Source: Pseudomonadota bacterium
GTDB lineage: Bacteria > Pseudomonadota > Alphaproteobacteria > Rhizobiales > Beijerinckiaceae
Reading direction: 5' to 3'
Assembly (NCBI GenBank): GCA_023423995.1
Contig: JAFAEL010000121.1
Span: 19,322-83,321 of the forward strand
Length of the DNA stretch: 64,000 bases
In this document: one piece after another, positions 32,553-41,934 of the stretch
Layout: the number at the start of each line of letters is the position of its first letter
Position numbering within the stretch: position 1 is the stretch's first letter
Made by a program: the position numbers and the translations under genes
Notes under the pieces: model-generated
Told to the model about the DNA's origin: nothing
Seen by the model: the letters and a program-made list of their open reading frames with translations, nothing else
Database searches by the model: none

Positions 32553-33713
32553 ATGCCCGGCCTCGACGTCGAGAAGCCTAGCTACATGCTGGATGAGGAA
32601 CTTGCTCTCTTCGAGAACACGGTTGCGCGCTTTCTCGACAGGCATGCAGGACCGGCGCAACGGCGCAGTTGGCGAGAGAACGGCTGCGTCGACCGGGACC
32701 TTTGGCTCGCTGCCGGCGAGGCGGGCCTGCTCGGCGTGTCGGTCCCGGCGGAATTCGGCGGTCACGGCGGGGACTTCCGGCATGAGGCTGTGCTCATTCA
32801 CCAGTTGGGCATCAAGCATGCGGGGAGTTTTGCCCTTCCACTGCACAACGCCGTCGTTGCGCCGTATCTGGTGAGCTACGCGAGCGAGGCTCAGCGGCGA
32901 CGGTGGCTACCGAGCGTCGTGAGGGGAGAGACCGTGCTGGCGGTCGCGATGACGGAGCCGTCCGCCGGATCGGACCTCCAGGCCATCCGGACCACCGCCA
33001 CGCGGGATGGGGACCGATATCGAATCAACGGTCAGAAGACCTTCATCTCGAACGGACTCCATGCCGACCTCGTCATCGTGGCAGCGAAGACGGACGCGTC
33101 CGCGGGGGCGAAGGGCGTGTCGCTATTCCTCGTCGAGGCGAGCAGCCCGGGCTTCCGGCGCGGCGCGCTGCTCGACAAGCTGGGCCAGGAGGGACGGGAC
33201 ACGACCGAGCTGTTCTTCGACGACGTGATCGTGCCGGCGGAGAACCTGCTGGGAGGCCAGGAGGGGACCGGCTTCCGCATGCTGATGGAGAAGCTGCCGC
33301 AGGAACGCATGGTCATCGCCCTTCAGTCGCTCGCCATGATCGAGGCTGCACTCGAGACCACGATCGGCTACGCGAAGGAGCGGACAGCGTTCGGCCGACG
33401 CCTGATCGAGTTCCAGAACACTCAGTTCAAGCTCGCGGAGTGCAAGACCAGCGCGACCGTCGCACGCGTCTTCGTCGATCACTGTGTCGGCCTGTTGCTG
33501 CAGGGCCGCCTCGATGCCGCGACGGCGTCGATGGCCAAGCTCTGGGTCAGCGAAGCACAGGGCAAGATCGTCGACGAGTGCCTGCAACTGCATGGCGGCT
33601 ACGGTTACATGACCGAGTACCCGATCGCGGAGATGTACAAGGACGCGCGCGTCGCCCGCATCTATGGCGGAACAAGCGAGATCATGAAGCTGATCATCGC
33701 GCGCTCGCTGTAA
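32553..33713 (+). CDS. Acyl-CoA dehydrogenase
   Basis: A 386-residue FAD enzyme from ATG 32553 behind GGGGAG. Family blocks: AGEAGLLGVSVPAEFGG, MTEPSAGSDLQAIRTTA (FAD/substrate), INGQKTFISNG, KERTAFGRRLIEFQ, LQLHGGYGYMTEYP and RIYGGTSEIMKLIIARSL. The YEGT glutamate is Gly (YGGT), as in the long-chain and isovaleryl groups. Those groups take the base from a residue in the LPQERMVIA helix, and that Glu is present. It forms the trans-2-enoyl-CoA. Its 3' end overlaps the opposing ligase by 20 bp. Confidence 0.93.
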   Translation: MPGLDVEKPSYMLDEELALFENTVARFLDRHAGPAQRRSWRENGCVDRDLWLAAGEAGLLGVSVPAEFGGHGGDFRHEAVLIHQLGIKHAGSFALPLHNAVVAPYLVSYASEAQRRRWLPSVVRGETVLAVAMTEPSAGSDLQAIRTTATRDGDRYRINGQKTFISNGLHADLVIVAAKTDASAGAKGVSLFLVEASSPGFRRGALLDKLGQEGRDTTELFFDDVIVPAENLLGGQEGTGFRMLMEKLPQERMVIALQSLAMIEAALETTIGYAKERTAFGRRLIEFQNTQFKLAECKTSATVARVFVDHCVGLLLQGRLDAATASMAKLWVSEAQGKIVDECLQLHGGYGYMTEYPIAEMYKDARVARIYGGTSEIMKLIIARSL

Positions 33714-35259
33714 GCCCAGCCGCAGGCTGCGGCCAGTATTGGTCCCGCAGCAGGCGCTTGTTGAGCTTGCCGGTGGGTGTCCGAGGCAGTTCATCAGTAA
33801 AGTCGATGCTGCGCGGGCAGGCGATCGAGGCGAGTTCGGCCCGGCAATCGGCGATCAGCTCTCGTTCGAGCTCCTCGCCCGCATCGACGCCCGGCAGCGG
33901 CTGAACGACGGCCTTGACCACCTCGCCCATGTCTTCGTCCGGAACGCCGAACACGGCGGCATCCAGGACCTTCGGATGGCTCGCCAGTAAGTCCTCGCAG
34001 GCCTGCGGATAGACGTTCACGCCGCCGCTGTTGATGACATAGGCTTTCCGATCGGTGAGGTAGAGGAACCCTTCCGCATCGACATAGCCGACATCGCCGA
34101 CCGTGGCCCAGCCTTGCGCATTGTACGCGGCAGCCGTCTTCTCCGGTTCCTCGTGGTAGGAGAAGCGTGGCCCGTCTTCGAAATGGACCGTGCCGATCTC
34201 GCCCGGCGGTTGCACCACCCCATCTTCCCCGACGATGCGCAGCTTTCCCACGACCGCGCGGCCGACCGTGCCGGGATGGGCGAGCCAGGCTGGGCTTTCG
34301 ACCATCGTGAAGCCATAAGCCTCCGTCGCACCATAGTATTCGACGAGGATCGGGCCCCACCAGGAGATCATGTCGCGCTTGACCTGGATGGGGCATGGCG
34401 CGGCGGCATGGACCGCGATGCGCAGGCTCGCGAGGTTGTAGCGGGCCCGCGTCTCCGCCGGCAGCTTCAGCATACGCACGAACATCGTCGGCACGAGTTG
34501 CGAATGCGTGATGCCGTATTGCTCGACGTGCCGGAGGAAGCTCTCGGCGTCGAAGCGGCGCTCGATCACCACCGTGCCTCCGAGCGCCACGGTCATCATG
34601 GAGAACAGCAGCGGCGCGGCGTGATAGAGCGGAGCCGGCGAGAGATAGATGGCATCGGGGCCAAGGCCGCTCACGTCACGGCAGAGCGCCAGCTGCAGTT
34701 CCCCGACCGTGTCGATGGGCACGTCTCGGAAGACCGGCTTTATCCCCTTCGGCCGCCCGGTCGTTCCGGACGAGTAGTTCATGATGTAGCCGGCGCGCTC
34801 GTCCGCAATCGGCCGCGGGGGCATCGCGTTCGCGGCCTCCTCGTAGGAGCCGAAACCGGGGATGCCGCCACCGACCGCGAGACGGTGCAGGCTTTCCGGC
34901 AGGTCGGGCAGGATCGCTCCCGCCATGTCTGCCTGGCCGCTGCCGACGACGAGAAGCTTGGCGCCGCAATTGCCGACGACATACGAGACTTCTCCGGGCC
35001 GCAGATGCGTGCTGATCGGCGTGCAATAGAGGCCGGCCCGCTGCGCTCCCCAGCATAGGACGAGCAGTTCCAGCCGGTTTTCCATCAGGATGGCGATGTG
35101 ATCGCCGATCCCGATGCCGAGCGACCGGAAGAGCTGCGCAGCCTGGTTCGATGCCTCGTCGAGCTCGCGGTAGGTCAGCGTCTCGTCGGCGTCGGCGTCG
35201 GCGATGCGGTACGCGATCTTGTCGGGATGTCTCGCGACGTGTTGCGATGGGTGCGGCAT
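33694..35259 (-). CDS. Acyl-CoA ligase (AMP-forming)
   Basis: A 521-residue ANL ligase: P-loop NYSSGTTGRPKGIKP (~168-182), adenylate motif EYYGATEAYGF, hinge ATVGDVGYVDAEGF with DRKAYVINSGGVNVYP, and terminal lysine in RTPTGKLNKR. The C-terminal ~6 residues are encoded opposite the end of the dehydrogenase. It is the last gene of a leftward operon (oxidoreductase, enoyl-CoA hydratase, 3-hydroxyacyl-CoA dehydrogenase, binding protein, ligase), 12 bp after the binding protein. Confidence 0.92.
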   Translation of the reverse strand: MPHPSQHVARHPDKIAYRIADADADETLTYRELDEASNQAAQLFRSLGIGIGDHIAILMENRLELLVLCWGAQRAGLYCTPISTHLRPGEVSYVVGNCGAKLLVVGSGQADMAGAILPDLPESLHRLAVGGGIPGFGSYEEAANAMPPRPIADERAGYIMNYSSGTTGRPKGIKPVFRDVPIDTVGELQLALCRDVSGLGPDAIYLSPAPLYHAAPLLFSMMTVALGGTVVIERRFDAESFLRHVEQYGITHSQLVPTMFVRMLKLPAETRARYNLASLRIAVHAAAPCPIQVKRDMISWWGPILVEYYGATEAYGFTMVESPAWLAHPGTVGRAVVGKLRIVGEDGVVQPPGEIGTVHFEDGPRFSYHEEPEKTAAAYNAQGWATVGDVGYVDAEGFLYLTDRKAYVINSGGVNVYPQACEDLLASHPKVLDAAVFGVPDEDMGEVVKAVVQPLPGVDAGEELERELIADCRAELASIACPRSIDFTDELPRTPTGKLNKRLLRDQYWPQPAAGLTASAR

Positions 35260-35271
35260 CGCCGCAGCCGC

Positions 35272-36492
35272 CTACTGAGCCGGGTCCAGATGCTTGCAGC
35301 CGCCCTCCGCGATCGGGCGCACCAGTTCGGCTCCCTTCACTGTCTGACGGATGCTCAGCAGGTCCCACTCGGATTTGACGTCCTTAGGCGCCTTCACCTC
35401 GGCCAGCATCATGTCGTTCTGCAACCGGCCGTCCGGCCTGATCCTGGCGCCCCGCCCGATGAAGTCGTCGACCGGCAGCTCCTTCATCTTGCGCATCACG
35501 TCGAGGCCCTTGTCGCTCTTCGCGGCCTCGACCGCCTTGAGGTAGTGGCGCACGGCGCTGTAGACGCCGGCCTGGTTCTGCGTGGGCATGCGGCCGTTCT
35601 GGAGCGCCGCGTACTTCTTAGCAAAGGCGCGGCTCGCCTCGTCATGGTCCCAGTAATAGGCCGTCAGGTATTGCAGGCCCTGGGCGGCGTCCGCCCCGAC
35701 TGCCTTTACCGAGGTGAGATAGAAGATCAGAACCGCGAGCTTCTGGCCGGCCTTCGTGATGCCGAATTCGCTCGCCTGCTTGATTGCGTTGGGCGTGTCC
35801 TGCCCGGCATTGGCGAGCGCAACGATCTTGGCCTTCGAGGCCTGGGCCTGGAGGAGGTATGAACTGAAGTCCGGCGTCGAGACGGGATGGAGCACCGACC
35901 CGATGATTGCGCCGCCGAGCGAGGCCAGGATCTTGCCGACCTCCTCCTGGATGGCCTTGCCGAAAGCATAGTCGGCCGTCACGAAGTACCAGGTCTTGCC
36001 GCCGTCCTGGAACACCGCCCGGGTCAGGCCCTGTGCGAGCGCATAGGTGTCGTAGATCCACAGAGCGCCGACCGGCGAACACGCCTTGCCGTAGAGATCG
36101 GCATGGGCCGAGCCAACGTGGAGCACGACCTTCCCGCGCTCGCGACCGATCTCCTGCACGGCCAGCGACACCGCGGAATTGGCGAGATCCGCGATCACGT
36201 CGAAGCCGCGCTCGTCATAGAGCTGGCGGGCCTGCGTCGCGGCGATGTCGGCCTTGTTCTGGTGATCGATCGGCACGAGTTCGATCCGCGCGCCCGCGAC
36301 CTTGCCGCCGAACTCGTCGATCGCGACCTGCGCGGCCGATACCGAGCCGAGCCCCGCCGGGTCGGAATACTGGCCGGACTGGTCGTTCATCACGGCGATC
36401 CGCACGACATTGTCGGAGATCTGCGCCGTGGCTCCGCCGGCCCAGCCGAGCGCCAAGCCCAAGGCCAGTGTACCCAACCTCAACCCAGACAT
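35272..36492 (-). CDS. ABC-type periplasmic binding protein (type I fold)
   Basis: The product is 406 residues. ATG 36492 is chosen because GGGAGG sits 7 nt upstream; the two earlier ATGs overlap or abut that site. The Sec signal peptide MSGLRLGTLALGLALG ends ATA-QISDN. The mature start VRIAVMNDQSGQYSDPAGLG parallels the proteins at 23614 and 55289, as do the paired cysteines (GKACSPVG and the tail EGGCKHLD). No transporter genes adjoin. It sits between the 3-hydroxyacyl-CoA dehydrogenase and ligase genes of one operon. Confidence 0.9.
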   Translation of the reverse strand: MSGLRLGTLALGLALGWAGGATAQISDNVVRIAVMNDQSGQYSDPAGLGSVSAAQVAIDEFGGKVAGARIELVPIDHQNKADIAATQARQLYDERGFDVIADLANSAVSLAVQEIGRERGKVVLHVGSAHADLYGKACSPVGALWIYDTYALAQGLTRAVFQDGGKTWYFVTADYAFGKAIQEEVGKILASLGGAIIGSVLHPVSTPDFSSYLLQAQASKAKIVALANAGQDTPNAIKQASEFGITKAGQKLAVLIFYLTSVKAVGADAAQGLQYLTAYYWDHDEASRAFAKKYAALQNGRMPTQNQAGVYSAVRHYLKAVEAAKSDKGLDVMRKMKELPVDDFIGRGARIRPDGRLQNDMMLAEVKAPKDVKSEWDLLSIRQTVKGAELVRPIAEGGCKHLDPAQ

Positions 36493-36538
36493 CGGCATTC
36501 CTCCCATTGTGACTTGTCCGGCGGGCTTCTCGTCCCGC

Positions 36539-37444
36539 TCAGATCACGTTCCGCAGTCCCGATCCCGGCACCTTCTTGCCGTCGCGATATTCGTAGACGC
36601 CGCGGCCAACCTTGCGCCCGAGGCGGCCCGCTTTGACCATCTTGGTGATCAGCGGGCAGGGCCGGAACTTCTCGCCAAGCGTCTTGTGCAGATAATTCAG
36701 CACCGCCAGCCGTGTGTCCCATCCCGTGAGGTCCCCGAGCTCGAGGGGACCCATCGGGTGGTTGAAGCCGAGCCGCATGGCCGTATCGATGTCCTCGGCC
36801 GTCGCGGTACCTTCCAGCAGCATCCACATGGCCTCGTTGCCGGCCATTGCGGACATCCGGCTCGTCGTCAGCCCGGGCGTTTCGTTGACCAGGATGGAAG
36901 TCTTGCCGATCGCCTCGCACCAGGCCTGCATGCCGGCGATGGTGGCAGCCGACGTCTCGATCCCCCGGACGATCTCGACCAGCTTCATCTTGTGCACGGG
37001 GTTGAAGAAATGCATCCCGATCACCCGGCCGGGATCGGCCGTGAAGGCCGCGATCTCCGTGATGCTGAGGGCCGAGGTGTTGGTGGCCAGGATCGCATCG
37101 CGCGGCAAGATCGGATCGACCCGGCGCACGATGTCGGTCTTGATCGCGAGGTCTTCCGATGCTGTCTCCACCAGCAGCTCGGCATCGCGGGCCGCTCCCT
37201 CGAGATCGCTCGTCGTCGAGAGGAGCTCGCGCACCGCGTCGGCCTTGCCGGAATCGAGCTTGCCGAGCTTGATGCCGTCCTGAACGATGCCGTGGATGTT
37301 CTCGGCGGCCTTGGCGGCCGCCTCCGGCCGCACGTCCATCAGGACCGTACGATGCCCTGTCGTCGCGAAGGCATGGGCGATGCCGGTCCCCATCAATCCG
37401 GCCCCGACCACCACGACCCGCCGCGGTTGCGTACCCTGCGCCAT
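36539..37444 (-). CDS. 3-hydroxyacyl-CoA (3-hydroxybutyryl-CoA) dehydrogenase
   Basis: A 301-residue NAD-dependent HAD: Rossmann motif VVVGAGLMGTGIAHAF (10-25), catalytic block GMHFFNPVHKMKLVEIVRG near 142-160 (His of the His-Glu pair), NTSALSITEIA, and a C-terminal dimerisation domain with RLGFNHPMGPLELGDLTG. It oxidises 3-hydroxyacyl-CoA to 3-ketoacyl-CoA. It follows the enoyl-CoA hydratase by 11 bp, the natural next step of beta-oxidation. It resembles PaaH/HbdA-type single-domain enzymes. Confidence 0.93.
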   Translation of the reverse strand: MAQGTQPRRVVVVGAGLMGTGIAHAFATTGHRTVLMDVRPEAAAKAAENIHGIVQDGIKLGKLDSGKADAVRELLSTTSDLEGAARDAELLVETASEDLAIKTDIVRRVDPILPRDAILATNTSALSITEIAAFTADPGRVIGMHFFNPVHKMKLVEIVRGIETSAATIAGMQAWCEAIGKTSILVNETPGLTTSRMSAMAGNEAMWMLLEGTATAEDIDTAMRLGFNHPMGPLELGDLTGWDTRLAVLNYLHKTLGEKFRPCPLITKMVKAGRLGRKVGRGVYEYRDGKKVPGSGLRNVI

Positions 37445-37455
37445 TGCGCTTCTCC

Positions 37456-38247
37456 TCAGCGGCCGGTGAAGTTCGGCGCGCGCTTTTCCTTGAAGGCCTT
37501 GGCGGCCTCGACGCGGTCCTCCGTCGAGAGCAGGAGGGCGAAGAGGTCGCGTTCGTGCTGCAGGGCAGCGCCCAGGCTCATCGACGCCCCGGAACGCGCC
37601 GCCTCCTTGACGTAGCTCGCGGCGACCGGCGGCTTCGACGCGATCACCTCCGCGATGCGCATCGCCTCCGCGAAGAGCGTGTCCGCATCCGGAAAGACGC
37701 GCGATACCAGGCCGATCCGATGAGCCTCGGCGGCATCGATCCGCTCACCCGTCAGCATCATGTCGAGTGCCTGCCCGAGGCCGACCAGCCGTGGAAGACG
37801 CTGCGTGCCGCCGGCCCCGGGGATGAGGCCGAGATTGACCTCCGGCAGCGCCAGCTTGGCGTCCGCGGACGCAAACCGCAGATCACAGGCCAGCGCGATC
37901 TCGAGGCCGCCGCCGAAGCAGATGCCGTGGATGGCTGCGATGATCGGCTTCGAGAAGCGCTCCAGCGACTCGACATAGGCGCCGTGCGCCATGCGGTGGC
38001 GGGCCTGCGTCACAGTCTCGTCGGCCCGGAATTCCTTGATGTCCGCTCCGGCACAGAAGCCGCGGGGCCCCGCTCCCCGCAGCACGACGGCGCGGACCGC
38101 AGGATCGTGCTCGAACGAGGCGAGCGCCTCGGGCAACGCCCGGCGGATCTCGTTGTTGATGGCGTTCAGCGAATCGGGGCGGTTCAGCGTCAGCAACGCC
38201 ACGGCGCCTGCGCGTTCGATCAACAGGGCCGGGTCCTGCGTTGCCAC
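37456..38247 (-). CDS. Enoyl-CoA hydratase/isomerase
   Basis: A 263-residue crotonase-fold protein from GTG 38247, with GGAGGA 8 nt upstream. Oxyanion-hole residues are in GFCAGADIKEF and HGICFGGGLEIALACD. The catalytic glutamates occupy the usual places in KLALPEVNLGLIPGAGGTQR, so hydration of 2-enoyl-CoA is expected. The C-terminal KAFKEKRAPNFTGR is typical. It is in a leftward operon between the zinc-free oxidoreductase and the 3-hydroxyacyl-CoA dehydrogenase. Confidence 0.93.
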   Translation of the reverse strand: MATQDPALLIERAGAVALLTLNRPDSLNAINNEIRRALPEALASFEHDPAVRAVVLRGAGPRGFCAGADIKEFRADETVTQARHRMAHGAYVESLERFSKPIIAAIHGICFGGGLEIALACDLRFASADAKLALPEVNLGLIPGAGGTQRLPRLVGLGQALDMMLTGERIDAAEAHRIGLVSRVFPDADTLFAEAMRIAEVIASKPPVAASYVKEAARSGASMSLGAALQHERDLFALLLSTEDRVEAAKAFKEKRAPNFTGR

Positions 38248-38331
38248 GCGTCTTGTCCTCCCCGCTGGCCTCGTGCGGGCCAGCTGCCGGGCCAAGCTAG
38301 GACCGCGTCCAGTGCCCCGCAAGAAAATTCT

Positions 38332-39333
38332 TCACTGAAGATTGTTTTTGGAAAAGGCCCCGTCCAGCACGATCACAGGCTTGCCGATGCTGGCCCGCCG
38401 GCGCAGTTGCGCGAGCACGTCCGGGAACTCGGAGAGCGCCCGGGTCGACGTCGGCGACGGCCGGATGAGCCCGTCCGCGAGGAGCCCGACGAGGCGGGCC
38501 AGCAGGCGCTCGTTGGCCTCGGGTTCGGCCTGCATGAAGCCACCCCAATCGACCCCAACGATGCTGGCCCGCTTCAGCAGCGGCAGGTTCAGCGGAATGC
38601 GGCCGATCTCGCCATCCGCGAAGCCGACCACGAGGAAGCGGCCACCGGGCCCCAGCGACCGGAAGGCGGTCTCCGACAGGCTGCCACCGACGGGATCGAC
38701 GACAATGTTCACCGAACGACCGACAGCCGCGGTCAGCGCCCTACGCCAATCCGGGCGGGTGTAGTCGATAACATTGTCGGCGCCGCGCCTCAGGCAATGC
38801 GCGCGCTTCTCTTCGGTGGAAGCGGCAGCAACCACGGTGGCGCCAAGCGCCTTCGCGACATCGATGGAGGCCTCCCCGACCGTGCCGGCCGCCCCGAGGA
38901 CGAGGACGACCTCTCCCGGGCGCACGTGCCCGCAGCTCTCCAGGCTGTAGAGAGCGGTCGCGTAGGACGACAGGAAGGCTGCGCCGCTCGCCGCCGCGAT
39001 GCCTTCCGGCAGCACCGCGAAATGGCCCTTGCGGGCGAGCGCGTATTCCGCGAGGCAGCCGTCGAACGCGATGCCCGCCACGAGCCTGCCGACCAGTCCG
39101 GCATCCATCTTCGGACCGCAGGCCGCGATGCGGCCGCAGAATTCCCGTCCTGGGATCATGGGAAGCCTAGGCTTCTCCTGATACCGCCCTGCCAGCAGCA
39201 CGGTATCGAAGAAGCCGACGCCGACCGCCTCGACGCGCACCAGGATCTCCTCCGGCCCCGGCTCGAGCGCCGGCACGTCCGCGAGCTCAAGCGAGGGTTC
39301 CTCCCCGAACGCCGTGCAGATCAGCGCGCGCAT
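38332..39333 (-). CDS. MDR-family NADPH:quinone-type oxidoreductase
   Basis: A 333-residue medium-chain reductase: MRALICTAFGEEPSLELADV, IPGREFCGRIAACGP, and nucleotide motif LVLGAAGTVGEASIDVAKAL (~145-164). It lacks the zinc ligands of alcohol dehydrogenases, so it resembles quinone reductase or acryloyl-CoA reductase types that reduce C=C bonds with NADPH. It is the first gene of the leftward operon, and its start faces the acyl-CoA dehydrogenase at 39538 across a 204-bp promoter region that holds a shared operator motif. Confidence 0.88.
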   Translation of the reverse strand: MRALICTAFGEEPSLELADVPALEPGPEEILVRVEAVGVGFFDTVLLAGRYQEKPRLPMIPGREFCGRIAACGPKMDAGLVGRLVAGIAFDGCLAEYALARKGHFAVLPEGIAAASGAAFLSSYATALYSLESCGHVRPGEVVLVLGAAGTVGEASIDVAKALGATVVAAASTEEKRAHCLRRGADNVIDYTRPDWRRALTAAVGRSVNIVVDPVGGSLSETAFRSLGPGGRFLVVGFADGEIGRIPLNLPLLKRASIVGVDWGGFMQAEPEANERLLARLVGLLADGLIRPSPTSTRALSEFPDVLAQLRRRASIGKPVIVLDGAFSKNNLQ

Positions 39334-39370
39334 GTTTCCCGCCCCAGAGGTCGCGCAGGCCGCGCGCCGA

Positions 39371-39404
39371 TTGACACGCAATAAACAATCATATGTGATG
39401 GATT
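39371..39404. promoter_or_regulatory. Candidate TetR-type operator overlapping a promoter (site A)
   Basis: TTGACA at 39371-39376, then six bases, then AAACAATCAT at 39383-39392, continuing ATGTGATGGATT to 39404. The same TTGACA-N6-AAACAATCAT arrangement occurs at 51616 and 57379. The left half-site is identical and the right half is degenerate. It lies between divergent oxidoreductase and dehydrogenase genes. Confidence 0.6.
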
Positions 39405-39537
39405 CAAGAGAATGCGGCGGACGAACCATGCCGGCGCATCCGGGACGAAACGCTCCCTCGCCAGCTGGCCGGATCCGATCGGGTGTTGCAAAGGTTGCGC
39501 CCGGTCCTGACGGCTTGGGCGGGGATGGACGGAAGAC

Positions 39538-40710
39538 ATGACCTGGCAGCTACCGGTGCTTCCCTTCTTCGACGAAACGCATCGTCGTCTCGCCGAACGC
39601 ATCGCTACGTGGTGCGATGCCAATGCCGCGCTGCTCGATCAGCATCCCGACGCGGATGGGATGGAGGCGACGTGCAGGGCGATCCTGTCGAGCCTCTCGG
39701 AGGCCGGCTTCGGCGAGTATGTCGTGCCGCATGTCGTCGATGGGCGGGTCCAGCGGCCGGACGTCCGCTCGATCTGCATCCTGCGGGAGGCAATCACCTA
39801 CCGGTCGTTCCTTGCCGACACGATGTTCGTGATGCAGGGCCTCGGCACGGCGGCCCTCTGGAAGTGGCAGGACACGGAAGCGCGCGACCGCTATCTTGAC
39901 GGCGCGCGGCGCGGCACGCATGTCGCGGCGCTCGCCCTCACCGAGCCCGAGACAGGCTCGGACGTTGCGGCGATCACCACCCGGGCGGTCCGCGACGGTG
40001 ACGACTACGTCATCGACGGCGCCAAGGCCTGGATCTCCAGCGCCGGCATCGCGGATCATTACGTTGTCGTGGCCCGGACCGGCGAAGGCCCGGGCGCGAA
40101 AGGCCTTTCCGCCTTCATCCTCGATGCCGACACGCCCGGCCTCCGGGCCGGGCCCCCGGTCGAGATGATCGCACCTCATCCGATCGGGCCGGTTGCCTTC
40201 GAGGGCTGCCGTGTGCCCGGGTCGCGCCGGATCGGCCCGGCCGGCGAGGGCTTCAAGGCTGCCATGGCGACCTTCGACATCTTCCGCCCGACCGTTGGCG
40301 GCGCGGCGGTCGGCGCCGCCCGGCGCGCCCTGGACGAAACCATCGCACGCGTGACCACCCGGCGCCTCTTCGGCAAGACAATGGCCGAGATGGAATCGGT
40401 TCAGGCGAAGATCGCCGACATGACGGCAGACACCGAGACAGCTGCCTTGATGGTCTATCGTGCTGCCTGGACGGCGGATGTGGTCGGCGGGCGCGTGTCG
40501 CGGGAATCCGCGCTCGCAAAGCTGGTCGCCACCGAGGCGGCAGGCCGCGTCATCGACAGCGCGGTCCAGCTCTTCGGGGCGCTCGGTGTCGCGCGGGGCA
40601 GCGTGATCGAGCAGCTCTATCGCGACGTGCGGCCGATGCGCATCTACGAGGGCGCCTCGGAAGTCCAGAGGGTCGTGATCGCGCGCAGCATGCTTCGCGC
40701 TCGGGCGTAA
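39538..40710 (+). CDS. Acyl-CoA dehydrogenase
   Basis: A 390-residue FAD enzyme with the catalytic Glu371 in RIYEGASEVQRVVIARSML. Other blocks are LTEPETGSDVAAITTRAV, IDGAKAWISSAGIADHY, RRLFGKTMAEMESVQ and AVQLFGALGVARGSVIE. It begins a rightward operon of dehydrogenase, thiolase, SDR and enoyl-CoA hydratase, a near-complete beta-oxidation set. Tight spacing (31, 11 and 6 bp) implies one transcript. Control by the operator motif upstream is inferred. Confidence 0.93.
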   Translation: MTWQLPVLPFFDETHRRLAERIATWCDANAALLDQHPDADGMEATCRAILSSLSEAGFGEYVVPHVVDGRVQRPDVRSICILREAITYRSFLADTMFVMQGLGTAALWKWQDTEARDRYLDGARRGTHVAALALTEPETGSDVAAITTRAVRDGDDYVIDGAKAWISSAGIADHYVVVARTGEGPGAKGLSAFILDADTPGLRAGPPVEMIAPHPIGPVAFEGCRVPGSRRIGPAGEGFKAAMATFDIFRPTVGGAAVGAARRALDETIARVTTRRLFGKTMAEMESVQAKIADMTADTETAALMVYRAAWTADVVGGRVSRESALAKLVATEAAGRVIDSAVQLFGALGVARGSVIEQLYRDVRPMRIYEGASEVQRVVIARSMLRARA

Positions 40711-40741
40711 CGGCGGGGCGCTCGCCTTGGGAGGAAAATCG

Positions 40742-41923
40742 ATGAGCAGGCAGGCCGTGATCGTGGACGCGATCCGCACGCCCATGGGGCGCGGCAAGGC
40801 CGGAGGTGCATTGTCCGAGGTGCACCCGGTGGAACTCCTGGCCGGTCTCCTGAAGGAGATCGTTGGACGCAATGATCTCGACCCCGCAACGGTCGACGAT
40901 GTGATCGTCGGATGCGTCAGCCAGGTTGGCGAGCAATCCGCGACGCCAGGCCGGATGGCGCTGCTGGCGGCAGGCTTTCCGACCCACGTCCCCTCGACCA
41001 CCATCGACCGCAAATGCGGTTCCAGCCAGCAGGCGATCCACTTCGCCGCGCAAGGGATCGCGGCAGGCGCGTACGACATCGTCATCGCGGGCGGAATCGA
41101 ATCCATGAGCCGCATCCCGATGGGCAGCGCGCGCATGGGTCAGGATCCATTCGGCCCGAAGGTCAACGAGCGGTTCGCACCGGGTCTCGTCTCGCAGGGC
41201 ATCTCGGCCGAACTCGTGGCGAGTCGCTGGGGCTTCGACCGCGAGGACCTCGACCGCTACGCCGCTCGTTCCCACGATCTCGCCGCGAGGGCCCGCGAGG
41301 GGGGCGGCTTCAGTCAGGAGATCGTGCCGGTTTCGGTGAACGGCCGGGACGTGTCGTCGGACGAGACGATCCGGCCGGGAACCACCGTCGACGCGCTCGG
41401 TCAGCTGAAGGTTTCGTTCCGCACGGACGCCGCAGCCGAGCGCTTTCCGGAGATCGGCTGGCACGTCACGGCCGGAAACTCCTCGCAAATCACCGACGGC
41501 GCCGCCGTACTGCTGATCATGAGCGAGGAGGCCGCAAAGCGCGTCGGGCTCAAGCCGCGCGCCCGCTTCGTGGCGTACGACGTCTGTGGCGATGACCCGC
41601 TCCTGATGCTCACGGCCCCAATTCCGGCCACGCAGCGCATCCTGAAGAAGAGCGGGATGAAGCTCGGCGATATCGAGCACTACGAAGTCAACGAGGCCTT
41701 CGCTCCGGTTCCGCTCGCCTGGGCCAAAGAGCTCGGCGCGGATCCCGAGCGCCTCAATCCACGCGGCGGCGCGATCGCGCTCGGCCACCCGCTCGGCGCC
41801 TCAGGCGCGCGGCTCATGACCACGATGCTGCATGCGCTCGAGCAGACGGGCGGGCGCTACGGTCTCCAGACCATGTGCGAGGCCGGCGGTATGGCGAACG
41901 CCACCATCATCGAGAGGCTCTGA
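40742..41923 (+). CDS. Acetyl-CoA C-acyltransferase (thiolase)
   Basis: A 393-residue true thiolase from ATG 40742, seven nt after GGGAGG; the in-frame TTG at 40727 would put the ribosome site inside the gene. The acyl-accepting Cys92 is in DRKCGSSQQA, the other family residues are in YEVNEAFAPV, His349 is in GHPLGASGAR and Cys379 in CEAGGMANA. It cleaves 3-ketoacyl-CoA to acetyl- or propionyl-CoA plus a shortened acyl-CoA. All catalytic residues are present, unlike the thiolase-like protein at 21940. Confidence 0.95.
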   Translation: MSRQAVIVDAIRTPMGRGKAGGALSEVHPVELLAGLLKEIVGRNDLDPATVDDVIVGCVSQVGEQSATPGRMALLAAGFPTHVPSTTIDRKCGSSQQAIHFAAQGIAAGAYDIVIAGGIESMSRIPMGSARMGQDPFGPKVNERFAPGLVSQGISAELVASRWGFDREDLDRYAARSHDLAARAREGGGFSQEIVPVSVNGRDVSSDETIRPGTTVDALGQLKVSFRTDAAAERFPEIGWHVTAGNSSQITDGAAVLLIMSEEAAKRVGLKPRARFVAYDVCGDDPLLMLTAPIPATQRILKKSGMKLGDIEHYEVNEAFAPVPLAWAKELGADPERLNPRGGAIALGHPLGASGARLMTTMLHALEQTGGRYGLQTMCEAGGMANATIIERL

Positions 41924-41934
41924 GGACACTCACC

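Noticed and set aside
38320-38350. AATTCTTCACTGAAGATTGTTTTT at the end of the quinone-reductase gene: a near palindrome whose opposite strand begins AAACAATC
   Set aside because: It spans a stop codon, the loop would be one base, and the right half does not match the operator. It is too weak to call either terminator or operator.
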